A stretch of 22,967 nt of DNA. It comes from Pelargonium nanum (taxonomy: Eukaryota > Streptophyta > Magnoliopsida > Geraniales > Geraniaceae). How positions within the stretch are numbered: position 1 is the first letter of the stretch; each line of letters opens with the position of its first letter. Positions 9,470-17,920 of this stretch are shown here, in pieces. The DNA is taken from contig JAYMTF010001512.1 in assembly GCA_036897485.1 (NCBI GenBank), positions 1 to 22,967 of the forward strand. Direction: 5' to 3'. The notes under the pieces are model-generated. The model was given only the letters and a program-made list of their open reading frames with translations, was not told the DNA's origin and ran no database searches. A program made the position numbers and the translations under genes.

Positions 9470-12400
9470 TCATTTCTTCTCTCCTGGATTCTCGGGTTCT
9501 TGAGGCTTGTGATGATGAGTGTGCGGGTTGTAAGCTGGAGCTGGATTCCCGGGTTCTTGAGGTTTGCGATAATGAGTGTACGGGTTGTAAGCTGGAGCCG
9601 GAGAGCTGTCCGAGAGACTAATGCGTACCGTTTTCTGCTTATCTTCGTTCGTGGGAACGTGGAGCAGCGCATCCATGACTAGGATCTCCCAGTCCCGAGA
9701 CTGGAAGAATGAAATCCACGAGTTATCTGATCAAAAGACGAATCGAAATCAAGTTAGCGATATATGATAAGTGATAACGCCAAGAAAATATTCTTTGAGG
9801 GCATTTGAACCTGAACTCGCATGCACCCGAAAACCGACTATCATTTTTTGCAGGTGTGGTTGCATAAAATAGATCGTATTAAATTTTTAGCCGGGTTGGG
9901 TTTACCATGTGAAAAGTGCCTACGCATTTTCTAGGTAAAACTCAAATCCCGCACCTCTTGCAATTTGGAATTCATGCCGAGTTGAAATTGCCCAACCAGG
10001 ACCCGCCCCAAAAATTGAAGCTTGAAAAGAAACTGAAATAACATTTTGCGGTCACAATACGAACCTTGTTTACAAACAGCCTTCATCCGGAAGATTCCAC
10101 TTCCCTGTGGTCCAGACACGGGAAATGTGCAAGATAACGAATTCCTATTGTGAGCAAGTGATAGCGATGCATCGTACCATGGACCTCTGGAAATAGGTTC
10201 TCCCATGGCATCTATGATGGCCTTGTTTTTACACGCTTTCTCGATCGCCTTGCTGAGATTTATATGCAATACAAACGATAGGAATATTAGAACAATAGTC
10301 AATATAGATACTGGAAAGTGACGTGTTTTGTGTATTCCTTGAGAAAGCATTGACGATTTTTTGAATCCGAAACTATTTTCCAGTGTACCCTCCCAACAAG
10401 ATCACATAAATACGTCTAAAGAACTTTATGTTTACGACGAGAAACAAAGGTAGCAGGACTGTAAACTTTCTCCAAAGTAAAACTATAAAAAGCTCAGTTC
10501 GTCGTTGTGCTTCATAAGAACTAAATCAGCTACGAGTATTGTTCAATGCAGCATAAGATTAATATCTCATACATGAATCATACAAGAGCTCGCAATTCAG
10601 GTCAGATTTTTTGGGGTTTTGGTTGAAAATACCTAACTTCCAACCAGCAAGCCATGCGGGCTGCCCGACCCGATCCACACTTTCCATAGCAAACTAAACC
10701 CGAAAATTAATCTGGCATTCTGGCCCATTTAAGTGATCCAAACGCACAAAAATGTGGATAAGATTTCGGGTGCCTGCAGGTTCGGCTCCAAATTGCCAGC
10801 TCTGCATCAACATGGGTGAGAGTTGCTCTCTTGGGAATGGATGAAACTTATGATCAAAGTTTAGGTCTCTAAAACAGCCATTTTTCTCTCGACTGTTCCT
10901 AAAGTTAAGGTATAATATAAAGAGCGGTGGAAATCAACTTGGCCAAGAGCTACTCCGAGGAAAAGGATGATACATATGAAGCACAGTTCAGATATCCAAA
11001 ATGACCAAAACAACAATTTTCTCGATTTTTTCAAGTTAAACTAAAAGTGAAGATTGAAGAATATCTAGGCTGAAATCTCATGCTTGCATGCTCATAGATA
11101 GACTTATGCACACACTACTCTATATTTAAACGAGTGATGAAAGCAGACGAATTCCCATTTTCATGATATAGAGCATGTAATTGGGAAAACACATTGGCAT
11201 ACAAAAGCACGAAAAAGCAAAATAACCAAACATATTTATCAAAGGCTCAAAACCCTCAAGTCTATATACACGTTATTGATAAGTTTAAAAGGCTCCATAA
11301 TTTTATACTCGCATGACCACTTGGGAACAAATATATTCCCGAGCTGTTTTGATCCTTTTCTCCGTTTCCGTTTGAATCAAAAGGCTTGATACACATACAC
11401 TAAACCAATCCACTAGACATGTTTGATGGTTCAAAACTCTTTCTCACCGTATAACATTTTGACATACAAAGTAACATACCTGCTACAGCTACAATAAATA
11501 AGAAGATCGTCAAGAGCACTCAAAGCAACGCCACCCGTAACTGTCATCAATAGAAGAGACACAGCCTTGTGACCCAACGACTTGCTTTTTCCTTCCTCCA
11601 TAGATGCCGAACTGCAAGATAACAACAATTTATGAGACATATATTGGTGAATTCAAACTCATGAATCACCAAAATGAACCATCACCTAATCGGTGACAGA
11701 CTTGGAGATCGAATAAGCACACAGTTTTCTTGCAATTTGGAACTCAAACTTTCAATGAGTCAATTTCAGCACACGTACTTCAAAAAACATGATTTGAGTC
11801 TCTTAATTTGAATAATTTAACAAAGACGACAATTACACACGAAATAAAAAACTTCAATCTTGATGGTATGTACTAAATTTGTTCTGATTTCGACGGCATG
11901 AACTAAATTTGCTTCAAATTGAAAGTTCGCATGCTAAATCACAGGTTTGATCAAAGTTCGTGTACTTAAATAACTACCTTTTCTATAAACAAAATAATAA
12001 CAAATCATTAATCTTACATTGACACAAACTCAAATGTGCTCAAGTACATCATCAATAAAGGTCAAAACATAGACTTCAAAAACCAATAGCATTAAAATTC
12101 AAAATCTCCCTCTCCTCTAAGCAATCAATTTAAACGAGCTGTGATGAAATGTGTGATTTAGAATTCGAACAATTTAACAAAGATAATCAATTACACACAT
12201 GAATAAAAAAAATTCAACCTTGTCGGTATGTACTATATGTGTTCTCATTTTGACGACAATAACTAAATCATGTGTTTGATCTAAGTTCATGTACCAAACA
12301 ACCACCTTTTTACTATCAAGCAAACAACAAATCAATCATCTAACATTAACCCAAACTCAAAGTTGGTTAAATGTATCACCCATCTAGGTCAAAACATAAA

Positions 12401-13018
12401 CTTCAACAACCAATAACCAATAACAATTTGCATTCATGATCGCCTCTCCTTCTCCTCCAAGTAATCAATTCTCGCAAGTTTTCAAAAGCTCCATTTCATT
12501 ACATAGCAAATTCCCGTATAAACGCCAAACAAACAACCCACAAATATAATCAACCCTGATGTTATGTACAAATTTGTTCAACATTACGAACTAAATTTGC
12601 TTCAAACTGACAGCACCTATGCTAAATCATAGGTAAATAACCAAATATCTTTCCATCAAATAAACAACAAATCAAAATCTAACACTGACCCAAACCCAAA
12701 CATGCTAAAATGTACCATCAATGAAGCTCAAAACATAAACTTCAACAACCAATAACATTCAATTTATAAAAGCTCCATTTGATTACAGAGCAAATTCACC
12801 AATCAAAACACCAAAAAAACAACATCAACACAAGACCCACGATTATAATCAACTAAAAAAAAAGAACCCAGAAGACAAAATGGATCTAAAAGACCAATTT
12901 GAATCAGAAAGTTGAAAATTTGCAGAAAAATTCAAAAGGGGTTGCAAAAAATAGCGTACCCAGAAAGCTGGATCTTCGGAGAGCTCTTGAACAAGGAAGA
13001 GATTCTTCTAGCCGCCAT
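9470..13018 (-). CDS. COA1-like mitochondrial inner-membrane assembly protein, four exons
   Basis: Exons on the minus strand are 13018-12960, 11611-11480, 10252-10065 and 9726-9470: 636 bases, 211 residues, with phases agreeing. The N-terminus MAARRISSLFKSSPKIQLSG is Arg/Ser-rich and lacks acids, like a mitochondrial presequence. A hydrophobic stretch VSLLLMTVTGGVALSALDDLLIY (about 37-59) is the one likely membrane helix. After it come KAIEKACKN, AMGEPISRGPWYDASLSLAH, SCTFPVSGPQGSGIFRMKAV and SWISFFQSRDWEILVMDALL. The layout of helix, then GxPI, then PVxGxxGxG, then a W-containing strand, fits the COA1/TIM21-like fold. COA1 acts in cytochrome c oxidase assembly in yeast and animals; the plant role is inferred. 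The exon 3 donor is G|GTTCGT, weaker than consensus but required by frame and alignment. The C-terminal tail carries a 19-residue tandem repeat. Intron 1 is 1,348 bases and internally repetitive. Confidence 0.75.
9484..9597 (-). repeat. In-frame 57-base tandem duplication in the COA1-like tail
   Basis: CTGGATTCTCGGG at 9484 and CTGGATTCCCGGG at 9541 start two adjacent 57-base units that differ at a few sites. Because 57 is a multiple of three, the protein gains two copies of a 19-residue unit, PAPAYNPYTHYRKPQEPGN and PAPAYNPHTHHHKPQEPEN. The unit is rich in Pro, Tyr and His and lies beyond the conserved domain. Confidence 0.9.
9800..10020. repeat. Dispersed non-coding repeat, copy C, in COA1-like intron 3
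   Basis: It fills most of the intron 9727-10064. It contains GCCGGGTTGGGTTTACC (9891), CCCGCACCTCTTGCAATTTG (9948) and ACCAGGACCCGCCCC (9996), sharing the CGCACCTCTTG block with copy A and the ACCC/GGGT-rich style with copies B and D. It ends about 45 bases before the exon 3 donor. Non-coding; boundaries approximate. Confidence 0.45.
10640..10815. repeat. Dispersed non-coding repeat, copy D, in COA1-like intron 2
   Basis: Contains CTGCCCGACCCGATCC (10661), TTCGGGTGCCTGCAGGTTCG and CTCCAAATTGCCAGCTCTG (10787). The ATTGCCA..CT block matches copy B's ATTGCCATCT in the same plus orientation. It lies within the 1,227-base intron 10253-11479. Edges approximate. Confidence 0.4.
11780..12800. repeat. 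Three imperfect tandem copies, about 330-base period, in COA1-like intron 1
   Basis: GTCAAAACATAGACTTCAA at 12061 recurs as GTCAAAACATAAACTTCAA at 12388 and CTCAAAACATAAACTTCAA at 12727. Each copy also has a TATGTAC block upstream (about 11868, 12225 and 12562). The first and third carry ACTAAATTTGCTTCAAA, and each holds AAACAACAAATCA-type blocks. The last two end in AAAAGCTCCATTTNATTACA. Divergence is strong and spacing varies, so the duplications are old. They make up most of the 1,348-base intron. Confidence 0.75.
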
Positions 13019-13330
13019 GTCTGCTCTGTTTTGCGTGTTTCTTCTTCTTCGACGAACCCTTTTGGCCAAAAACAATAAGGGTTTCAAAAAAAAAAATTTA
13101 TTTTTTTATTTTTACGTATCGATCTGATCTCTGTAATTAAGCGCCGCCGAGTTGAGAGGTGAGTTCGGGAACTGAACTAAAACCCTCTCCAGCTGCTGAG
13201 TCACAACTCGGTATTCGTTTTGTTTGAGTTGCTATATAGTTTAACTTGTTTCAATTTAGTCCTCATATTATTATTATTTTTCCTATTTGAACCCTGATTA
13301 TCCTGTTTTGTTAACTATCGGTACAAAATA
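13019..13330 (-). promoter_or_regulatory. COA1-like 5' leader and proximal promoter
   Basis: Upstream of ATG 13018 the minus strand reads AAACAGAGCAGAC before the start, then a stretch with CCTTATTG and a T/A-rich run (about 13087-13112). TGAGTCA, a bZIP-type core, lies at about 13197. No clear TATA box is seen, as is common for nuclear genes of mitochondrial proteins. A MITE begins at 13331, roughly 310 bases upstream of the ATG. Confidence 0.35.
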
Positions 13331-13591
13331 CTCCCTCCGTCCCAAAATGAGTGTATTGTTTCCATTTTTTGCAAAAATTAAGGATTGACAGATAATTTAA
13401 TGTGTTTTCAGTATTACCCTCACGTTCCCACCTATACCCCATGTGCAGTTCATGTATGCCAATGTGCAGTGCATACGTGATAAGGGTAATATGGGAAAAA
13501 AATAATATAATAACCTAAAAATAGAAACAGGACACTCATTTTGGGACAAAAAATTTAGACAAACAGGACACTCATTTTGGGACGGAGGGAG
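13331..13591. mobile_element. Stowaway-type (Tc1/mariner) MITE
   Basis: A 261-base element is bounded by CTCCCTCCGTCCCAAAATGA at the left and its exact reverse complement at the right, with a TA target duplication (13329-13330 and 13592-13593). The terminal sequence CTCCCTCCGT and TA duplication are diagnostic of Stowaway MITEs, moved in trans by mariner transposase. The perfect inverted match extends about 24 bases. The inner part of the right arm (GACACTCATTTTGGGAC) is present twice, near 13532 and 13567. No coding sequence. It sits in the upstream flank of the COA1-like gene. Confidence 0.95.
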
Positions 13592-14182
13592 TATTTAATA
13601 GCCGACAATAAAGAACACCTGGACCCGACCCAATAAAGGAGGATAAATCTTTCTATGTAAATGTGGTTTTTGTCGCGAACCGAATGTATATAACTAAAAA
13701 ATTATTCCCTTATGGTGAAAAGGCAACACACACGAATATGAAAGAATCCATTAGAATTTGAATTGCTCGGAAAAACGCAAGACATGCACATCAGATTGAC
13801 TGATTGACATGTGAAAAATGGAGACCATGAAAGATCAAATCCAAATATAAGAGGCGCAATCCGTGAAAATATGTAATCACAACTCAAAGAACCATGAAGC
13901 TTGCAAGTTTTCTTACACATGTAAAACTTCCTAGAAGCTTTCAGTGTTCTAGCTATTTTGAAAATGTCTAGATAATTAGAGAGCATTTTAATATTTCCTA
14001 GAAGTGTAAGAACTATCTAGAAAGCAAATCTCAGTCATATGCTTAACATTTTAGTCATCCATTTAGATAAGTCTTTGTTTAAATATTATGTAAGGGCCTA
14101 ATTTGCCCAAATCACCTCCAAACATTTTGTAAACATCACTCGTATGCGATATAAATTCTGCTTTGTAACCCACGTGCTAGAT
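13592..14182. other. Intergenic stretch between MITE and F-box pseudogene
   Basis: AT-rich DNA with no supported gene. An open frame on the minus strand (13986-13702) shows no recognisable domain and I treat it as chance. CTAGAA-type words recur near 13928, 13996 and 14016 without forming a clear repeat. Confidence 0.5.
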
Positions 14183-14826
14183 CAATTGTCCACATGACTC
14201 GATTTACCGCAAGTTTAAACATGTCGAAATCACAGCCTTGGCTCCGTCATACTGCTCCTTGAAGTTGTCAGTACAGAGGACGAGATTCTGTTGCTCACGA
14301 TTATTGTGAGAATATTGAATAAAATACGAAGTACTCCTCCCCACTACGAACAAGTGTGGAAGTGTCTAATGGGTACAAACCCGCACTTGTCCAAATAATC
14401 GGTGCAGCGTCGTTGCAACAACAATAATTGATTTTCATATGATACGACATAGAATCTAGACATTTGCCATAGAAGAAAGAAGTTTGGCATCTCTTCAATC
14501 ACGGGAGGAGCAGCAGTCAGCAACACTATACCCGGTTGATCACCAAAATCCATACAATAGACTTCTCCGCATAATGAATAACCATAATAAGATCTCTCCC
14601 CTTTAATTACGTCTTCTCAATAAATTGTACCGTGCTTTCTAGAGCATTCTACGTCTTGTCTTTGTATGAAAATCAGATGAGTATCACCTTCACGATTTGC
14701 ATACCAAAGGATAACAACAACTTTTACCCAATGTCTTTTGATTGTATGAAAATCAGATGAGTATCACCTTCACGATTTGCATACAAAAGATAACAACAAC
14801 TTTTACCAATGTGATGTTATAAATTT
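14183..14826 (-). pseudogene. Degenerate F-box/DUF295 (KIB-type) gene fragment
   Basis: This is a decayed relative of the F-box gene at 16227-17360, same strand. Recognisable protein pieces are GDQPGIVLLTAAPPVIEE and FYVVSYENQLLLLQR, matching GDEPGAVLLTAAPPVLED and FYVVSSGNKLLLLQR in the intact copy. Nucleotide similarity runs from ATTGTCCACATGACT (14191, paired with 16303) to AATGTGATGTTAT (14813, paired with the TGTGACGTTATG block at 16919). Frames are interrupted throughout, an 80-base segment is duplicated inside, and the region encoding the F-box itself is absent. Similarity stops abruptly at a poly(T) run. It covers roughly the second half of the propeller-like domain. Not expected to make protein. 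Confidence 0.85.
14664..14817. repeat. 80-base tandem duplication inside the F-box pseudogene
   Basis: GTATGAAAATCAGATGAGTA starts at 14664 and again at 14744. Both are followed by nearly identical TCACCTTCACGATTTGCATAC and a GATAACAACAACTTTTAC block. The copies differ at only a few bases, so the duplication is younger than the decay of the gene. 80 is not a multiple of three. Confidence 0.92.
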
Positions 14827-15479
14827 TTTTTTTTGAAACATTTGAGACAAACAGGAGAACAAGTGCCAAATTGATTACATAGTGGGGAACATGCTCACAT
14901 CGACCTAAACAACAAACAATCAATTAAACCCCACAAAGTCTTGATCTTAAACAGCCTTATCTAGCTCACAAACAAGAAACCAAATACGCTAAACAAGAAC
15001 AATTGCATGCAATACAAATAAGAAACCCCAGAACACTGAATTTTGGCCGGAGTTGCGTTTCCACCAAGGACTTGGCACTAATCTAATTGGCGCCAAGGTC
15101 CTTAAATAATAATAAAAAATTATTTAGGGGGCTATTTCCCTAATTCCTATCACATTGAGGCCAAAATCCAAATTTCAATGGTTTTTTAAGCCAAAAACCA
15201 TAAAAAAAAAACCATAACACTTATAGCAATTACCAACAAGATGAATTTAAAAATGGAAACTTTAGGTCCAAGTAAGACCAAATAAGAAACCATCCATCAA
15301 ACATCCACAGAACACCAACACAAATAGTCTAAACTTGTCAAGAAATTCAGTTCATCGTCAGAAAACAACGCAACACAACAATCATTCACTCACACACAAT
15401 ATGTATACAATTTATCAATAAAACAGTTAAATTGGGCACAACTAATTTTAGCTTTTGAGAGGCATATGATCATAGGAGC

Positions 15480-15562
15480 TCGATGGAATGTCTCAATGGT
15501 CAAGACATTTTTTGTGTGTGAGAGATTGTGAATTCAACTTCAACAATTCGAGTGGTATAGAA
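15480..15562 (+). repeat. tRNA-derived SINE-like relic
   Basis: GTCTCAATGGTCAAGA (15490-15505, A-box-like), then TTTGTGTGTGAGAGATTGTG and GTGAATTCAAC (15528-15538, degenerate B-box), then CGAGTGGTATAGAATTTTGA. This order of words is characteristic of plant SINE bodies. No target duplication identified. Confidence 0.4.
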
Positions 15563-15673
15563 TTTTGAGTTAAAAAAGAATAATTACCCCCTATTATCAA
15601 TTAATCAAGCAGAAAAAAAAAGTAGCCGGTCTGAAATTACAAAGTTCAAATTCAATTAACTTTGTTGAAGCAC

Positions 15674-15700
15674 TTTATTTATTTATTTATTTATTTATTT
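15674..15700 (+). repeat. (TTTA)n microsatellite
   Basis: About six and a half tandem TTTA units followed by a T run. Likely length-variable; no gene overlaps it. Confidence 0.95.
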
Positions 15701-15714
15701 TTTGTAAAAAAGCA

Positions 15715-15857
15715 GTTCAACTAGTCAGTAGAACTATAGTTGAAGATGTGCATAAGTTAGCTTCGTTTGGTAGGGCATCAATTTTGAAACTCTGGATATG
15801 CCCAACTCTATGTAATGTTAATATATGAATGAAAGCTTTGTGTTTGCTCCAAAAAAA
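15715..15857 (+). mobile_element. Possible 3' end of a LINE-type retrotransposon
   Basis: A short open frame (15715-15828, ending TGA) reads VSRTIVEDVHKLASFGRA then LKLWICPTLCNVNI. After a short AT-rich tail with ATATATGAATGAAAGCTTTG it ends in nine A residues (15849-15857). A truncated open frame followed by an A tail is typical of 5'-truncated LINE insertions, and EDVHKLA faintly resembles the end of a LINE RNase H domain. The evidence is weak. Confidence 0.25.
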
Positions 15858-16103
15858 AATTAACTTTGTTCGGAGAAACCCACAAACAAGATGAACAAAT
15901 TGTACAAACATGAGTATAGAATCACTAATCTACTTTCAACTTTACACAAATCCCCGCGAATATAAAAAAGAAGAGACAACCTCAGATAGGTCTTCAACAC
16001 ACTAACCAACCAATCCGAACTATAATGATCTGACTCACTATCTGTTACCAATGACTAGCTGAGAAGCAAAAACAACCATATGATTTCCTAGTAATTCTAA
16101 ATA

Positions 16104-16152
16104 AGGAAGGATTCACACGTGTATTTTATTTACATGTATTTTCTCATGTATA
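16104..16152 (+). repeat. Short repeat shared with the YUCCA upstream element
   Basis: GGATTCACACGTGTATTTTA and TTTACATGTATTTTCTCATG follow each other here, just downstream of the F-box gene stop. The reverse complement of about 20093-20136 has GGGTTCACACATGTTAATTA and TTTACATGTATTTTCCCAT in the same order. It is probably one end of the same MITE-like family. Confidence 0.5.
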
Positions 16153-16226
16153 CTAAACGGCTAAAACAATGAACAAACAAACAAACAATTTTGGCAGTAG
16201 ACATGTAAGATTCCATTGATGATGAA

Positions 16227-17360
16227 TCAACTCATGGGAATCAGTACAACTGATGGTGACACCAAAGAGTACAACTCATCTTGCTCAGCTGAAAATGCCG
16301 GAGCCACTGTCCAAACGACTTCCTTTCTTCCAAGATCGAACATTCCAAAGTCGCACCCATGTGTCTTATCATATTGTTCCTTGAAATCATCCGTATACAC
16401 CACGAGATTTCTTTGCTCGTAATTATTGTGAGAGTATCTAAATGAGTACGACGTATTCCTCCCAACAAAGATGCAGCGGTCACCTATATTATTCGCAATT
16501 GACAACACACCTTTCTTTGTGTCAATAACCCACGCGCGAAAGTAACATGTGAGGAGGTATGTCACCCCCTGGTCATAAACATTGGCGTAGTATCGCTGCA
16601 GCAGCAATAACTTATTTCCAGAGGACACCACATAGAATTTGGACAACTGAGCCATAGAAGAACGAAGCTTGACATCTTCGAGCACAGGAGGCGCAGCAGT
16701 CAGCAACACTGCCCCGGGCTCATCGCCAAAAGTCAATCTATAGATTTCGCCGCGGGTAGAACACCCAAAATAGGATCCCTCACTTTCAACTACGTCGTCC
16801 CATTCAACCATTGTGCCCAATGCATTCCATGTCTTGTCTTTCAAACCTGTGAAAATCATCATCGAACGACCTTCGCTAGCTTCGTACAAAAGGATTACCA
16901 CAGCTCTCCCGGAGCGAGGGTGTGACGTTATGATTCCTTTTGTAACATCTAACACAAACAGAGGTACAGGTGGCAGGTTAATTATTGTTTTAGAAAATAG
17001 GGGATTCACTAACTTGGCTCTTCTTTCTTTTCTATCCCAGCATACCAAGTAGCCTACGTGGGAGGACCAAAAACATTGGCCTCTGATAGGCACATAGAGA
17101 TGGTGATAAATCCGCTCGTCTCTATGCTCCAGTACTTCCGTGAACACTCTAAGCTCATTAACCTCTTCAGCAGCCATAATAAAGGGAGGATGTGTCTGTG
17201 CAGCGAGACTGTCCCTCCAGTTCTTGCAAACTTGACTACAATGGATGAAGTCAACAAAAGTAACGAACTTGCCTCCTATTACTCGCACCATCTCTGGCAA
17301 AAGATCTTTCCACGGGGGCGTTCTACGGGGCTTGAAGGAAGCTTGGAATTGCTGCCTCAT
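16227..17360 (-). CDS. F-box protein with KIB1-4/DUF295 beta-propeller-like domain
   Basis: Intronless, 377 residues from ATG 17360. Such proteins are substrate receptors of SCF (SKP1-cullin-F-box) ubiquitin ligases; the target here is unknown. The F-box is PPWKDLLPEMVRVIGG through FVDFIHCSQVCKNWRDSL (about residues 15-54), where the LP, the hydrophobic spacing and VCKNWR fit the family. A DUF295-type region follows, with blocks GYLVCWDRKERRAKLVNPLF, LTFGDEPGAVLLTAAPPVL, FYVVSSGNKLLLLQR and GDRCIFVGRNTSYSF (the usual RCLFLG-type motif near the end). Length is normal and the frame is unbroken. The same frame stays open upstream to ATG 17729 and includes a YUCCA-derived fragment. Alternative starts are 17423 and 17441. 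I prefer 17360 because homology starts just after it. A decayed relative lies at 14183-14826. Confidence 0.8.
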   Translation of the reverse strand: MRQQFQASFKPRRTPPWKDLLPEMVRVIGGKFVTFVDFIHCSQVCKNWRDSLAAQTHPPFIMAAEEVNELRVFTEVLEHRDERIYHHLYVPIRGQCFWSSHVGYLVCWDRKERRAKLVNPLFSKTIINLPPVPLFVLDVTKGIITSHPRSGRAVVILLYEASEGRSMMIFTGLKDKTWNALGTMVEWDDVVESEGSYFGCSTRGEIYRLTFGDEPGAVLLTAAPPVLEDVKLRSSMAQLSKFYVVSSGNKLLLLQRYYANVYDQGVTYLLTCYFRAWVIDTKKGVLSIANNIGDRCIFVGRNTSYSFRYSHNNYEQRNLVVYTDDFKEQYDKTHGCDFGMFDLGRKEVVWTVAPAFSAEQDELYSLVSPSVVLIPMS

Positions 17361-17525
17361 ACGAGAGATAAGGAACTCCGAGAATGCTTGTATGAACTGT
17401 AAAGGAAATAAGCAGATTCTCATTGTGAGCAAAATAATCATTCTAGAAACAGATATAAACCTGAAAATTATAAAAAATACGGGTTGAAATTTGAAAAAAT
17501 AAACAAAGGTTATGATGGTGGCAAG

Positions 17526-17660
17526 AACCTTATGTGCCTCGCACTTCTTGCCGAAGTGCCGACAACCAAAGACAAACAGCTTTTGTCCCTCCAACTTCTC
17601 GCCGGACTTGTAGTTGCAGGCGTGCAAGATTTGGCCGCTTTTGAGCACGTCAATCTTCAT
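17526..17660 (-). pseudogene. Decayed YUCCA exon-1 fragment upstream of and in frame with the F-box ORF
   Basis: The translated segment reads MKIDVLKSGQILHACNYKSG then EKLEGQKLFVFGCRHFGKK. It aligns with residues 161-206 of the nearby YUCCA gene ([41 protein letters not shown]). At DNA level CGCCGGACTTGTAGTTGCAG at 17602 pairs with CGCCGGACATGTAGTCGCGG at 19127. The NADPH-binding GCGNSG has decayed to GCRHFG, so no monooxygenase function remains. HACNYKSG is closer to the canonical YUCCA form than the neighbour's HARDYMSG, so the fragment may come from another copy. It has no stop before the F-box frame. Confidence 0.85.
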
Positions 17661-17920
17661 CACCACAGGAAAAAGAGTAGGGTAAAAAATTATTTTACTA
17701 TTTATGTTGAAGTGGGCGATGTGTCCCACATCGGATAAATATAAAGTGGAGTGACTAAATATAATGGTGCAAATGAAACCTTACTAATAAGATTGATTTT
17801 TTAGCTGTGGAAGCCGTATGAAACTTTTCAACTTACAAAGCATACCAACTTATGAAAGTAACTAAATTTATATTAAACAACGGTTTAAAAAATTACCATT
17901 TGGACTGAAACATTTCTCAC

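Larger units (their letters stand above)
14827..16226. other. Repeat-rich spacer between the F-box pseudogene and F-box gene
   Basis: It begins with a T run (about 14825-14836) that could be the reverse-strand poly(A) tail of an inserted retroelement. It continues with AT-rich DNA, a SINE-like relic (15480-15560), a (TTTA) microsatellite, a possible LINE 3' end (15715-15857) and a short repeat shared with the YUCCA flank (16104-16152). GACTTGGCACTAATC and TTGGCGCCAAGGTCC near 15070 form an imperfect repeat of unknown origin. No gene supported. Confidence 0.5.

Noticed and set aside
9931..10350. 139-codon minus-strand frame as a separate gene.
   Set aside because: Its core is COA1-like exon 3. 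The ends run into introns past good AG and GT splice sites.
13702..13986. 94-codon minus-strand frame containing several Cys residues.
   Set aside because: No signal peptide or known Cys spacing, AT-rich codons and no neighbouring exon. I also checked it as a candidate for the missing YUCCA exon and found no match.
17721..17745. GTCCCACATCGG followed by ATAAATATAAAG, resembling the USE and TATA of plant snRNA promoters.
   Set aside because: The spacing is only a few bases, whereas plant snRNA genes need about 24 (Pol III) or 34 (Pol II) bases between the elements. No U1, U2, U5 or U6 sequence follows.
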